From Monarcha castaneiventris obscurior (taxonomy: Eukaryota > Chordata > Aves > Passeriformes > Monarchidae), in contig JAMPIT010000895.1 in NCBI GenBank assembly GCA_026261815.1, positions 806,001 to 870,000 of the forward strand: a stretch of DNA of 64,000 bases, read 5' to 3'. Position numbers and translations under genes: made by a program. The first letter of the stretch is position 1, and the number at the start of each line of letters is the position of its first letter. The notes below the pieces were generated by a model that was not told the DNA's origin, did not search any database, and saw only the letters and a program-made list of their open reading frames with translations. Shown one piece after another: positions 1 through 13,530 of this stretch.

Positions 1-378
1 TGATAAAAATTCCATTACTTGCTTATCTGCAGAGATTCTTCCCAGTTCAAAGGGTCAATTTCCCAGCAGGGCACCAGTGCTTATCAGCTAACTCTGCTGA
101 GCCTTTCAATTGCAAAGAGAAGTGTTGCCTCCAACTGGCATGACAATGGCACTATTAAACAGGCACTTCAAAGATACAGATGTTGTAAATGCTTTGATTT
201 TGCCAAGTTCTCTATGCCATCACTATCCAACAGACTTTTTCATGTAGAGGTCAGAGTCCTTACTAAGCAAATGAAAAACAGGTAATAAAATAAGTCATGT
301 GAAATACAGCAAATCCATCACATGCCTCTAGTCCCAAAGCAGGTCCCCTTGTTTTCCTAGGTACAGAGAAGCCCATAC

Positions 379-468
379 CTGGCCGAGAGAGAAACAGGGC
401 CACTGCAGTATAAGGTTCAATGAATCCACTGCAGCGGGTCCAGTAGGACTTGTGTATATCCCACAAAC
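379..468 (-). other. Candidate internal exon or coding-like fossil (90 nt, minus strand)
   Basis: On the minus strand an AG (forward 469-470) and a donor, CTCGGCCAG|GTATGGG, bound 90 bases that are open in one frame. They read ...LWDIHKSYWTRCSGF followed by IEPYTAVALFLSRP. The length is a multiple of three and the entry and exit phases match. The acceptor's pyrimidine tract is poor, which counts against it. The next 250 bases upstream on the same strand also read as protein-like in another frame (513-713). A decayed retroelement or a real exon are both possible. I do not recognise the protein. Confidence 0.25.
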
Positions 469-1870
469 CTGCAACCCTCCGTCGCACAGGAGTAAACATG
501 CAAACAGTAGGATTACTGCGAGGACTTAGAGGAGCGGACACTTGGAAGAGCAGATCTGTTGATTAGCTGATGTCTGAGATACCAACCCGGACTCATTTTA
601 AGCAGGCTGTACAGGCAGGAGAGCCGGTACTCCCTCGGTTGATTAAAGAGACACGGGGTTTGTTTTTTAGCTTGCTGTAGGGTGAGGAGACTGGGCACAG
701 TCAGCATGGTCATTCTGTAATTATCACAGGATCATGTGATATAGGTCGTGCTTGTTAAGGTGCATACGTGGTCATCCCACATCTGCCAGTGCATCAGCAC
801 TGGATGCATGTACCTTTATCTAGATCTTGGATGACTTGCTACGGACCTTTCCCAGTATTTGATCTGTGACCTTCCTTCACACATAAACCATATGTTTTAA
901 GTAAAGCTCTCCTGCCCCGAGCACAAGAAGTATGCACGTCATTCATCTTTTAAAATTCCTTTTCACTTAACTCTCTCCCCACTTTCTTTGGAGCAACAGC
1001 CCAGAGTCCCAGCCTTGTTTTTTCACACCAGCTATCTGCCTGGATAGAGCAACATCCTTTGCAAAGAGTGCTGCAATCTCCTTCGGATGCCTGCAGTGCA
1101 GTTCCTTCAACCTGTTAGCTTGTAGCCCTTGGGACACAGGTAACAAGATGTGCCAGAAAGGATTGTAACAGCAAGAAGCTTCATTTTCACATGAATGAGG
1201 ACATGACAGGAAGCTTTCAACCCAAAACATTTCCTGTCTGATCCACAGGCCACAATTTACACATAGGAGTAAACATTGTGACCCACAGCAAACCCAGGTC
1301 ACCTCCTTTAAAATATGTCTGTTGAAAGTACAAACGGACCCCAACTAAATTTTTAGTTCTCGAAATCAGTTTAAACTCCGATACGGGTAAGATTCGATCT
1401 TCATGGAAGGAATTATCCTTTTTCTAGTTACTGTACTTCCCTTCTAATGGGGAAAAGCCCTTTCACTTGGATGTCCCATATCAGTTTCTGCAAGCATGAT
1501 TACGAAGAACACATGCAAACGAAAGCTATTATATTATCACATCTTACTAAGACACACCATACCAGCAGAGACCCACATACTTTCCACCTGTCCCAGCAGC
1601 AAAGCTGCAAGGGCAGTTTATGCCAACATATGACATCTCATGAGACACAACCACAACACATGGCAACATTGTAGTTTTAATAAAACTGACCAAAGCAAAA
1701 TAAAACCCTAACCTCCATGGCTGACAGGCTGATGTGTGATAATGCACAAGTTATAAACAGTTTTGTCTCAGGGCTTTATTCCATCTCAGCTAATGTACAT
1801 TGATGTGCCCTCTCCTTCCATGCCCGCGGCAGCAAAGTAGTACAGCTTGTGGTTATGACTTGCACACTAT

Positions 1871-1918
1871 CATCTCTCTCTTCCTTTCTTTTGTCCTCTC
1901 CCTCCCACCTCCCTTCTA
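1871..1918. repeat. Pyrimidine-rich (CT) tract
   Basis: An almost pure C/T stretch (catctctctcttcctttctt, ttgtcctctccctcccacct). It is a simple tract, and the equivalent purine tract lies near 31,618. Confidence 0.8.
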
Positions 1919-4900
1919 ATGCATTACCTTTCAATTAGTCACAGAAGTACAGCAAACCACATTGTTCTCTGATCTCTTACATGGTCTTTTATCTATGAAC
2001 ATTTAGTACTTGCCTTCTCTCTAAGAGGAGCAATCTTCTCAACAAGAACCTGCTTTTCACAGAAGAAGACAAAATTGGAGGAATTTAGTAGGAGATGTTT
2101 TAAATATTTATGCTAGCAACCTCTATGCTTGTTTCTATCAAACGCATTCAGAAAGGATTCTCTCAAAACTTAAAAGCAAGCAGTTTTGCCTGAGTCTTCC
2201 AGGTGTGTACTGGTATGCTTACACAACCAGCATGTTCACCAGTAGTCCCTTCCCTGGAGCTGCCCAGTTTCTTTAGACCTCAAAATTTGAGCATCTGTAC
2301 AGGTAAGTCTTTGTGCCTCTCTAAACATGTTGCTTTAGGTGTACATGCTGAAATATAAAGCATTTCAACATCAAGTCATGTACAGCACTCTGACAGAGGA
2401 TGCTCTAAACCTGTGCTCAGGGATGACTTTTATTACTCCAGTGGTTGCCAGGGACCATCCAGCCATTTTACTCTGTTAGTAATTATATGCACCATATTAA
2501 CTTCTCCCTTTAGAAGAAATCTGAAGCCAGTATTACTGAAAAATGATCTGTGATCCTCTGGTATCTAACAACATTTAGTAGGCTTTACATGAAGAAAAAA
2601 GCTAGAGTTAAGCTTTCAAGTTTAGCAATGAGGCATGAATTTCTACCTATGTTACACACATTTGCTTAAAACAAGTAATTTACAGTGGATTTAATCATCA
2701 TCCCATTCTGCACTGATTTTTGCAAATTTTATAGTAGAAAACTATGGGACAGCATGCTAAAATGCATGTGTAATTTTTAACTCAAGGAGAACAGTTAATT
2801 TAATGCCACTCTTCAAATGCATACATAAGCAGGGACCTGACTGACAAAACAGCCCTATCATGAAAAGCTTAGTTAAAATCTCATCAGTTAATATCTAGAT
2901 TGCTTCCCTTGACAACACTGCTTTAGCTGCTGTGCAACCTGTCATTTTGTAACATGATTTGAGGAAAAATAAACATGAAATAAGGTTTTGCAACATTCAG
3001 CTTATCCTGAAACATCTCTTCATTGGACCAAGATACTGGAATATTTATGAAAAATACCACATGCCTAACTTTATAGTGTAACACACAAGCAACCCAGGAC
3101 AGCCCTGGGAGCCAAACAAAGCAAGAATAAGTATGTAAAGGTTTACCGGAAACAGATGGACCAGTTTTTCTGAAATAGTTACTACTGATCTAGAAGAACT
3201 GATCTCTTCATTAATGTCATTACATCTTATCTTCATTATGTCTTAAGTGACTCCTTCATCACCGTTTTGGGTTTGCTCATGTTGCTTATCACATTCTAAG
3301 CACACCTCCCTAAGAAAAGTCCTGCTGGAGAGTTGATTTCATGGGGTTGGTAAGAAAAAAATTTTAAATCCTCCTTTGCAGTTTAAGGATCACAGTTGCC
3401 CACTTGTTTCCTGTGAGAGTGCTTCAAAGTGGAAGAACAGGCAAGTCCATCCAAAAGTTTGCAGGGTTCAAAACTTAGATATGACTCCAAATGGAGTCTG
3501 TGAAGAGAATTCACCATTGGGCAATATGCCCTTTGCCATATGGCTGCTGGGCTCCCTGCCAATCACAGCTCAAGAGCCAGTGCTCGAAATGGTAAGATAA
3601 AGAATTACAACCGTCTCAGACTGGATCCCTGAGCTCACACATCTGCAAAGACGTGCATGCCAACACCAAGAAACAGATCAGAAACAGAGACTCATGAGCT
3701 GGTGGAGACACAGGCTCATAAAGCAACATGATGCACTGCAGCTGGATATTCAGCTTGATATAGATGCATTTACATAGCTCTTGTGCCGCTCAAATTGGAA
3801 GTCTCTATTGCAGTCCCCCACAACTTCTGCTTCCAAGGAAGTAGAGCCAATCTGGGAATGCTGAGAACACACATCTGGGGTCTAGAAATGCTCCAAGTGA
3901 AAGCTGACAGGATGAATCACCATCTTCCTGCCAGCCGAAGGATGGGAAGAGATTTAACAACAACCTCCTTCCCCATCCTCATCCCCCACCCTAACACAGA
4001 GCTGTGATACCCAGGAGCAGAAGGGGTGATTCAGGTGAACAGGAGAGCTAACACCAACAGCCTGGATCTGGAAACAGATGCTCATCAAGGGAAAAAAAAC
4101 ATTCCAAAGAAAAATGTTCAAAGTGCAAAGCTGTTTAAGGGTAAGTTTCAGATAGGACTTCAGCACTTGACAAAACGTAGAAAGGATTGTTGCTTTTAGT
4201 TAAACCTCTGAATGTCAGTGAAACTATGACAGCTCAGGTACAAACAGCACTCATCTACCGAATAGCCTAAAAATTACACTGAAGCTTTATTTTAACAATG
4301 TCCAATGGGATAAATAAGCAGCATAGTCAGCACTGGCAATGTTGGGAAACGGCCAACACCAACGCAGCAGATTGAGTCGGGACTCAGAAATTGGGAGGAA
4401 AGCTGCTTAGGGAGGCCCACAGCCTTAGGCCAAAACACAAGGCACTGCTGTGCAAAGCAGGGAAGGGAAGGGAAAGGCAACAGAAGACAACGTCCATTAA
4501 GCCACATAAATCACTGGAACTGCTTATAGGGAGGGAAAAGGATGAGAGGACTGACCTGCACTGGAGGCTGAGACTGCCTCTTGGTTCACCAGGCTCCAGC
4601 AGTGCCAGGAGAACCCAGGGAAGGGGAAAGGAGCAGCAAGAGCAGGCTCAGTAACAGCATCTGCACTTCCAGAGGCTGCCCTTGCAGGGCAGAGCCACCT
4701 TTCCTCAAAAGGCAGAGTTTCCGGAAGAGCAAGCCAGAAAGCCACAGTAAGCCATGGCTAGAGAGGATGAGCTGCTCAGTGGAGAATACAGACTGCTCTA
4801 CATGCAGTACAGCACCTCCTGCTCACTCCTCTGCCCAGGAACTACAGATGCCCAGCACTATGACTGGATTTTGCATCAGATTTTTTTCTGCTTAAGATCT

Positions 4901-7315
4901 TAATGGAGCTTCAGGTTTCAACTATTTTCTGATGGCAAAAATATCCCTGGTAGTCCACTTGGCAAAAAGGAGAACCTGCCCTGTCATCTGTCTTACAATC
5001 TGAAATGACACAATACAGGCCTTGGGATTTCTCTCCCCATGGCCACCTCAGTTTTGACAACTCCACCACATTACTGATCCAGACACTCCCTCTCTTTCTC
5101 AACAGTTTGGTTGCTGTTCTCAGGACAGGACTCTGAAGGGCAGGGAGAGAAAGATCTTGAACCAAGACAAGAGGGAAGCAGAGCACACAGACTGTGAGCT
5201 ACAAAGAAGACAGGCTTGGCTGCAGGCTCTCACTCCACTTACAAACAAGATGTACACTACAAGTGTGTATATGTATGTATACACACACAGGCAAGACTCT
5301 AAGCAAGCAAGATGATTCCAGAGCACTTAAGGACACAAGAGTAGACAGGCTGAGACAAGCAAGTAATAGCACAATTTAAAGAGCACGCTGACAGCTAAAA
5401 GATGCAAAGTAGTTTATTCTAAGAAGTACCTCCACCTATCTTATGGTGGGATAATTCATTTTCTATTCAGTGAAATTTGTTTCCAGAGTAATTAATGCAA
5501 ACTGACTTCAGAACTTACTTAATTATTTGTGTGGGTACAAGAGGCATTTGCTCTGAAATACGTTAACTTGAAATCCCCAACAAGCTTAACAAGCCTGAAA
5601 TTGCTGGGGATTTTTTCCTTCATTTCATTCTATGACTAGAGCCTGAATAGCTACAGCTATAGTTTGTGTAAAGCCACGGCTGCTTTTCCTAAAGCATGAG
5701 CCTAGCAGCCAGGTGACACATCTTTTCCATCCACCTGATTTGCTGCACTCCAGGGCCCTGAGCCAGACGTGGACTGCAGAAGGAGAAAGAAATCCACTGG
5801 GAACAAGAGCTATCCACAGATTGTACATTTCATAAAGCTTCAGCAACAGAGAAGAAATAGGTTAACCTCTCTCACTGCCAGTCCCAAAAGAGGCTCACAC
5901 TTGATCTGGCAAGTGGCATGAAAATCTGGTTTGTTTCCACTACAACTCTTCCAGTCTCTGAAAAGCCTGAATGCAAGCACGTATCTGTGACCACATTTCA
6001 TTTCACTAGGGCAAACAAATTACGGATATTCTTCTCCCCAGCAAGAGAGATTGCTGGAGCTCATCTTTGGAGCTTTGTCTGTGCTGCATTTCCAGCGCAC
6101 AGCATTAAGCACATATGAATTAAATTGTCAAGAAAGACTACCTCCCCTACCTCTCAAAAAATCCCCTCAAGAAATTCAGCATCTCAAACCACATCCTTAT
6201 TAAAAAAAATTAATAAGTACATAGTCAGAAGGGTGTGTGCAAGCCACTAAACCGAAATTCCTAAACTCTAATCCTTTCCAGCAATAAAACTTTCTGCTTC
6301 TGCCAAACCACTTGGTCCATCTGTTTCACTTTCTTTCCTGTAGAAAGGAGAACACAGCTTCCCCCAATTCACAAAAGCAGTCTGTGGACTTGACCTTTAT
6401 ATTGTCCTTCTCGAAGTAAGTTTTTCTTACTTTCAAATCATTTTCACACTAAAGCTTCAGGTCTTGTCTAACAGAAAACTCAGGTGATTGTACAAGCACT
6501 AGTTCTTGAGCCATTGCCATACACATAGGATTATCTGCTTTTTGTTGCTTTTGTTGAAAAAACAGCTGGAAAAATATAGCTTTTGGCTTGCATTTTCTTG
6601 ATGGTTGAGGGATAGAGAAGAGAGTATCTTCCCACATAAAATGCCTTCTTGAAAAGAATAAAATCTGAAGAACCACATAAGAGTTCAGCCAATCTGCTTC
6701 CAGGTTTCAACATTTAATTCAAAAGATCAACATTTTGGAGAATCCAGGACTTAAGAGTCTTGAGTGATGAGACTTTTCTCTAATGTCTCATCACAAAGAA
6801 AAATCTAATGTATTAAATGGAGAATTTCTTTTTAGTTAGTCATTAAAGAACTAATTAACATTTCCTAATACTTCAGTGATGTAAATTTTGAAGAAATTTC
6901 ATTTGTTGTCCTGTACATTGCAAACCTTCAAAAACACATGCTATGGAGAACCTGACCACCAGTCCATCAAGATCCAGGTACCTAATCCAACACAAGAAAC
7001 AATTATTTAAAGAATACATGCCACTTAACTGCAACCATTTCTAGGCCTCCTACATCGAGATACAAAGCAAAGATGGCTTAAGAGCACCTTCAAAAATGTC
7101 TTCTGCAGGCTACCTTTAGAGGAGTAGGTCCTGTGGGTGGATATATGTAAATAAGTGTTCCCGCTCCTTAGGGTTTCATATGGAAACATTTACTAAGTTA
7201 CACCAGCACAAATGGCTGTAAAATCTCAGAACAAACCTTCTCCTTCAACATTAGATACTTCACCTCAGATTTTATTTGTAATTAAAATGTTCCACAGGAA
7301 ATAATAACCATGGCC

Positions 7316-7331
7316 TTAATTAGGTAATTAA
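7316..7331. promoter_or_regulatory. Perfect homeodomain-type palindrome
   Basis: TTAATTAGGTAATTAA is a perfect inverted repeat with 7-base arms and a GG spacer, the form bound by paired or LIM homeodomain dimers. It lies in AT-rich, non-repetitive sequence. Confidence 0.35.
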
Positions 7332-10300
7332 ACCTGTTCTTGAAGACTTATGTAATGCAAAAGAACAATCATGCAGATGGAAAAGTTTAAACCTACTAAT
7401 TACATGCATGCACAAGTTACAAGCAAAAGCTTCTTTCTTAAATCACTTATTTTAACTTTTGCAAAATTACATGTTCAACAACCAGCTGTTGTGCATCACA
7501 TGTGACGAGCTTACTAATGCAAACCTTGTATTTCACAGTGCTGCACTAAAAGCCCCACATTAATTCTCATAGATTTAGAAGACTCAGAAGAAGTCAGTCA
7601 AGGAATCACAAAAAGCTCAAGTCTGCTTTCTAGTTACTCTTGATCTTAGATGTGCCAAGAGTTTGGAATAACTTCACTTTACATGATTGTAATAAATATT
7701 CCTTCCCCACCTGCCTATCCCACCCTTCTCCAAGATGAGTGGTAGTAAGGATGTCTCAGCTGCTCATGAGGCAGCTCTTAAGCCACCCTACTTTAGAGCT
7801 ATAAAAAGTACAAGGATTAAAGAGGTTGGGGGAAAAATCAAGTACAATGACTTTTCTTAGTGGGTGTTTGAGTTCTGAAAATTTAACACAAAGATGTTCC
7901 CGGTACTGAGGAGCCTCACAGATACTCAAAGGTTTTTAAAATTGGTGCTTTTCATTCTCTTTTGCAACTTGTTGCCCAAAACATGTACAGCCCAAGTTGG
8001 GATCTGCATCTGAAAATTAACTTTCCTATGATCAGCCTGTGGCTTCATGAACATCTGAAAAAGGCTAATTGCAGTTATACCTATTTATATAGAAATGCAT
8101 TTAGATCAGTTTACACCAGTGCCTCAAGTAAACAGCCAGCGGTATTTTACAGCAAATCAGCCCATTCTCCAAATCTTTTCAAACAGTCTTGTCTTGCCTT
8201 GCAGAACTTGGACCCCAGAAAGTAAAAAAACACTGGTCTTCCACACAGCTCCCTCTACTGATTAGATCTTCCTATGTTGTCACACTGCAAAACATTTATA
8301 CAAGACCATTCATCCATGCAGATTTTATAACTGGTCAGAAATACTTTAGTACTGTTATATAATTATTTAAATATCAGGTAAAGAAAACCCAACAACAACA
8401 CATCCAAACAAGTCAGCTCTGTGTGCCCAAAAGCTACACAGTTCCATGCAACCACTGGGGAAAAAGAAAAACAAATATATTCACATTTCTCCCAGCTGGA
8501 ACTAAACCAACCATAGTGAAAACTCATGGAGAAGTCCAGCTTTCTAGAAGTTGGGACAATAATACTGTCAAACTTTCTAATATTTACCAGCCAGGGTTTC
8601 CCAGAACTGGAATCTCAAGATCAGATAGGCATTTTAATATCGAGAAAAATGCAAATCAATCTGTCTATAAAGGAAACAGCAAATACAAAAACTCAAAACA
8701 TTTCATAATCGACTTTCTTAAGTTCTAAATTGAGTCCTATCTCCAGAGAACAGTTGCTACCCATCACATTGCCATCATTATTCCAACTTTAAAATGCTTA
8801 TATTTTCCTTCTCTCTTTTCAGCAGAAATTTTCCTGAGTTTAAATGCATAGGTTTTTATAAAGTCGAAGGCTGGTCTCTCAGCATTAACACTGATGAAAA
8901 TGTCATGAAATACTATAAACTAAACTAAAATGAACTGGCCATTTTAAGATAATCTTACAACAACACTTCCAAATTTTTTCTTTTTCGTGCCTGGTATCTT
9001 GACAAAGACTTGAAACCTTCAGGGCTGGAAATTGCGCTTTCCTCCATTTTAGTAATGTTTGCTTATGTAAAGTCTTACCAACATTTGTTACCAGCAGAAA
9101 GTACAATTAGACCAAAATATTCTACTTAAAGAGACCCATGTTTGGTGAATACTCTATAAATTTATCAATGTGTGTCTAAATTCGGCAAGTCATCTGCAAT
9201 GCAACAGAGAACACAACACAAGAATAAAGAGCTTTATACTACCCAAGCACTCGGTTTTAATTTGACTTTACAGTTAACCCTACTGCCCATGAGAAACATG
9301 CCTGTTTTCTTTGACCTAAGAAGCTACATCAGTAGACAAGACACTAAGTAGTTACTTCACATGACCTCATCATCAACTATTCACTTGTGCACATTTAGAT
9401 GATACAAAAGTATGAACTGTGACCATCACCACCTGCATTAATACGTCAAAAATACAACTCATGGTCAGATTGTATCTGTTCTTTTAGCTGAGTTCTTTAT
9501 AAAATCTACAAACTTAAAACACTTCCTTCATATGGTATTTCCCTCAGTGCAGCACGTAAGACTCTCAACATGTGCTTTCCTCACTTTTTGCAGCATACTA
9601 AGCAGACAGAAGACAACTGCCTTTGAAGAGTTTTCCCAAGTATTTGCCTTGGTGTTTCAACTTAGTAAAATAGTCTGTGTTTACTCACACCTCTTGGGTC
9701 CCCCAGTCTTGTACTAGACCACTAAGTACCAAAGACTGTGTCAGTAGCCCTCCCATTTCTCCCTGTGACTGACATGGGCTGAAATATCAGTGGCTTAACA
9801 GCATGAGGCCACTCAGCATGTACCATTATTATTTTATTTCAAGATCAGTGGAAGCAGCTACTAGGTATAACAACGCTTGTAGAGAAATAAGAAAACCATG
9901 CTTCACAGCTGCTTATGCTTTGGCCCAAAGGCTGTGTTTGCAGCAGCCAGACAATGCTGTGACTGCTTGCCAGGCTTTTTTAGCCAGGTTCTGGTTATTG
10001 TAAGGCCTTTATCTTGACCTTCTACAAACAGATCTCCAATTACAGGCAAGCATGTCTGTATACATCCACTTTTTTACTGTAATTCTGTACAGAATTCCTT
10101 CTCATTTAAGCTTTTCCCTACAGTTATCCCAAAATTCAAGAAACAGATGCATAATATGCCAATTTTAAACACACTTCTCCCAAGGAATACCAATTATCTC
10201 TAGCTTCAGAAATCTTTATGTGCTTTGGGAATGGCTAGACAGAGCCATCTCCTGGCTAGACAGGAAACAGAACTTCTGTAAATACACACCTTAACGTGTG

Positions 10301-10900
10301 TGAACAAGCTATTCATCCAGTGTAAGAGAAGACCTGTGTGCAGATTCAAGGGCTGGTTTCAAAGGGTAGTTCTCATATCTGCATACCATAGTTCCTCGGA
10401 ACAGCCAATTAATAACTACATGGATGATGGAGAACAATCCATCCTGTTTGCTACTAGGTTTTTGGAGAGTACAGATGTAAAGTTAACAGCAAGCCCAAAA
10501 CCTCTCCTGCTGCCTTGAGAAATACTGACACAGCAGTAAAGCTTTATTCATTTGTCCACAATGGAAGTCCCAGAAGAACAACCAGGGTCCAGGAGACAAG
10601 TCGCACACAAACTTGTCAGAACTGGGAGGCATCCTAACCTGCAACCCTGTCTGATTTCCTTAGGCATAACTAAACTCAGTTACCTTTTCACCATCGATTG
10701 ATACCAAAAAAGTAATAGTTATGCTTTGGGAATCTTGTTCAGGATTAAGTCAACATGACCCAAGCTATAAAGTATTTTAATTACACACAACTCAACAGGA
10801 ACTGAGACAAAAAGACCAAAAAAAACCTTACTTGGTGTTGCAAGTTTAACTTCAATTGAGTTTTTAAGTACCTTGTGATGTGGATTTGCTTTTAAAAAAA

Positions 10901-10955
10901 AATCATAGAACATCCTGTGTTGGTAGTGACCCACAAGGATCATTAAATCCAACTC
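10901..10955 (-). mobile_element. CR1 3' tail fragment (inverted)
   Basis: The sequence aatcatagaacatcctgtgt is followed by a segment close to gacccacaaggatcattaaa and tccaactc. It corresponds to the last ~50 bases of the same CR1 subfamily as the 58,091 element (gacccacaaggatcatcgag). The copy is too short to carry coding sequence. Confidence 0.75.
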
Positions 10956-12231
10956 AAAGTAATAGTATTCTCAATCAGCATTCAGTCATTTGCTTCAGTA
11001 AGTTTCAAAGAGCAATTATTGTCTCTTAGACGGAATTCACTACTAAAACTCCTCTTAAAATCACTTCTCTGCACAACATACTACAGTCCATAAGTGAGAG
11101 TCATTTTCCTCTTTCTACCAAGCAAGAAGAAGGATGCGAGAATGGCAAGCAAACCTTCTTCTGTACGTAAGTGTATCTCTAGATTCCTTGTTAAATCCAC
11201 ACTGGGGACAGCTAACAGATGTGAGAGGTTACTGATAAATAAATGGATTTTGTTCAATTAACAGTCTGTGTTAGTTTTCTTGCCTTCTATAAAAGTTATT
11301 TCCACTCTTCTGAATGGTTGCAAACACTGACTCCCCTATAAACATAAACAGTGCAAATGCCACACACAGTGCAGGGCAGGTAGGGAAAGATGCCACAATC
11401 ACCAGGCTGAAGCCTAACAGCATCATGAAATATAGTGGAATAAAGAACTTGCCATGGCAGTGAGAGCAATCTGTCATCAGGATCTTCTCTAGGCTGTAAG
11501 TGCAAGCAGTTAGCAACTGCAGCCCTTTGAATTTATTTTATACTGCACTATATACACCTGCACTTCAGAGGAACTAGAGCCTTTTAGATCCTAGTTTTAA
11601 TAACAGTTGAGCATATATCCTTTTCCCTTCTCAGAGGCAGATGAAGCTCAGAAGTCTCTTAAAATATACTCTTCAACCACCAGCAGGTTGATCTACTGTC
11701 CATATTAACACTTTCAAAAGACTTGTGTTTTGACCCTGCAAGTCAAAATTCAACTTTCTCTGCAAAATCCTCATGAGTCAAGCTCAATACATAAGGTCTT
11801 TCAGTAAAGGAAATGTTTTGAAGTGTCAGAACACAGGGTTTCTGAAGTCCTGGTTTTCCTGTGTGCAACCACTTGTACAATAGCAGAAGAGGGCAGAGCC
11901 ATCAGCAACAGGAGTGGCACGTGGCTCTGCTCCAGCCGTGGTGCCATTTCAAAGTGGACCACATATACCAGGATTTGGGATCTCAGCTACAGCAGTGCAT
12001 GACCTAGGTCAACGAAGTGAAGCAGAGCACTCTGGTCCTGCACTGAGGCTGCTGTCCCCTCCTACATGGGTGCATGAGCAACAGCGAGATCATTGGAAGC
12101 ATTTCACGTAGGCAGTCTGGCAAGTCACAGATGTCACTTCTAAGTAACACAGACATTATTCATAGCCAGTCACTGCTTGCTATCTACAGATAACTGATTG
12201 CATTCAGACCAGATTGGAAACAAGGTTGGCT

Positions 12232-12249
12232 AAAAAAAAAAGAAAAAAA
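12232..12249. repeat. Short poly-A tract
   Basis: A10-G-A7, a minor simple repeat. Confidence 0.85.
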
Positions 12250-13480
12250 GGAGCCAGACAATCTGTTCTCTCAGAGCTCCAGCCATTCCTGGACACAGAA
12301 AGTGGGAAAGACTTTGACAGCCAGGACCCACACTTTAGCACAATAGCTGCTCAAAGTCAAGAATACAGTGAGATAATGCATTATTAGCCAAGTGCTGTAG
12401 AAACCTCAGCAACTAGCATTTGAGTTTGCTTTTTACTGCAGCTGGAGAATCTGACAATTTTATTTTCCAGTCCTTGCCTGCTCTCTTTTGTCCAATCACT
12501 TTTTCTAAACATCCAGACTTTCCACACATAGCACAGCAGTAGAAGAGATCATGTACCAGTTCAATGGGCTGTGTGAAGATGCATGACCTGTTCTGTGGTT
12601 TTTTAATTGCATTAATTGATCTGATGCCTTTTTTTTTTCTTCTACCTACATTTACAAGAACACACAGGAAAATTTAACCACAGTAAGAATAGCACAGACT
12701 GCTGGCAGTACAGAGTTTCAACATCAATTTATCACTTAACTATAGGTATCACCTCAACTGCACTTATTTCTGTACATTGTATTCTTGGCTTCTTTGCTAA
12801 AGCATGATGTGGCCTACTTAGCACGCAGCTGCATTCAGGATCCCCCTTCCCTAGAACTAGAATATAATGAAGCAACAGTTTTAGGCAAATATTTTATTTA
12901 GAGCACATCCTGCTGTATTACAAACCTGCTGCAGCCCCATAGGCAGCTCTCCTGCTAATGAGCTGCAGCACATAGCCACAACTTGCATGGATCAAGCTTA
13001 ATCACTCTTTAGTTCAAAAATTCGTCAAGTTTATCATCACCAATTTTTGAGACTCACAATAATGTACTGCAATCAAAAGTTTGCTCTCTGAAAGAATATA
13101 TTAATATTTAAGAGATTTAGTTGTGATCACAATATTTAAAAACATGTCGAACTTACTGCATGATTATTTTTTATAACTTAACCATTAGATTACAAAGCCG
13201 AACTAAGAAGAAAATGTTTTATGCAGATACCTATAAAAATACATACTCATGTCAGAGCACCACCCCTTAAATAATACTCAATTAACCTTGATATTCTGTA
13301 AGATTTCCCTTCCTCAAGAAACTAATATCTGACAACACCAAAATCCATTTACTGATAAAAACTTAAGGAAGAAGTATCACACAATTTTGCACAGCACTCC
13401 CCTACGAGCCCTCAGATGTGGGACCTCTGAAGTCCTCATTAAAAGCACAGAAGTGAACACACAGTAGGAATGCATTGAGT

Positions 13481-13530
13481 GTTTTGTTTTGGGGTTGGGG
13501 TTTTTTTTGGATGTTGTTTTTTTTTTTTTG
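13481..13530. repeat. T/G-rich low-complexity tract
   Basis: Alternating T runs and GGGG blocks (gttttgttttggggttgggg, T8, and then a T14 run). This tract type recurs in the window at 27,407 and, in complement, at 20,412, 18,017 and 47,350. The open frames crossing it (K/N-rich peptides on the minus strand) are artefacts of the tract. Confidence 0.9.

Larger units (their letters stand above)
720..10900. other. Non-coding DNA, no supported gene
   Basis: AT-rich, mostly single-copy-looking sequence with a pyrimidine tract (1,871) and a homeodomain palindrome (7,316). The open frames are short; the longest (967-1,344, minus, 125 codons) and another at 8,423-8,728 (plus) have no recognisable domains. 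AT-rich complex sequence at 2,640-2,960 and 7,240-7,480 may include conserved elements. It could be intronic if a minus-strand gene starts at 35.5 kb. Confidence 0.6.

Noticed and set aside
11271..11516. 81-codon minus-strand frame encoding a hydrophobic, membrane-like peptide
   Set aside because: It has tempting hydrophobic stretches but no recognisable family, no convincing splice context at the right end, and a second overlapping frame of similar length.
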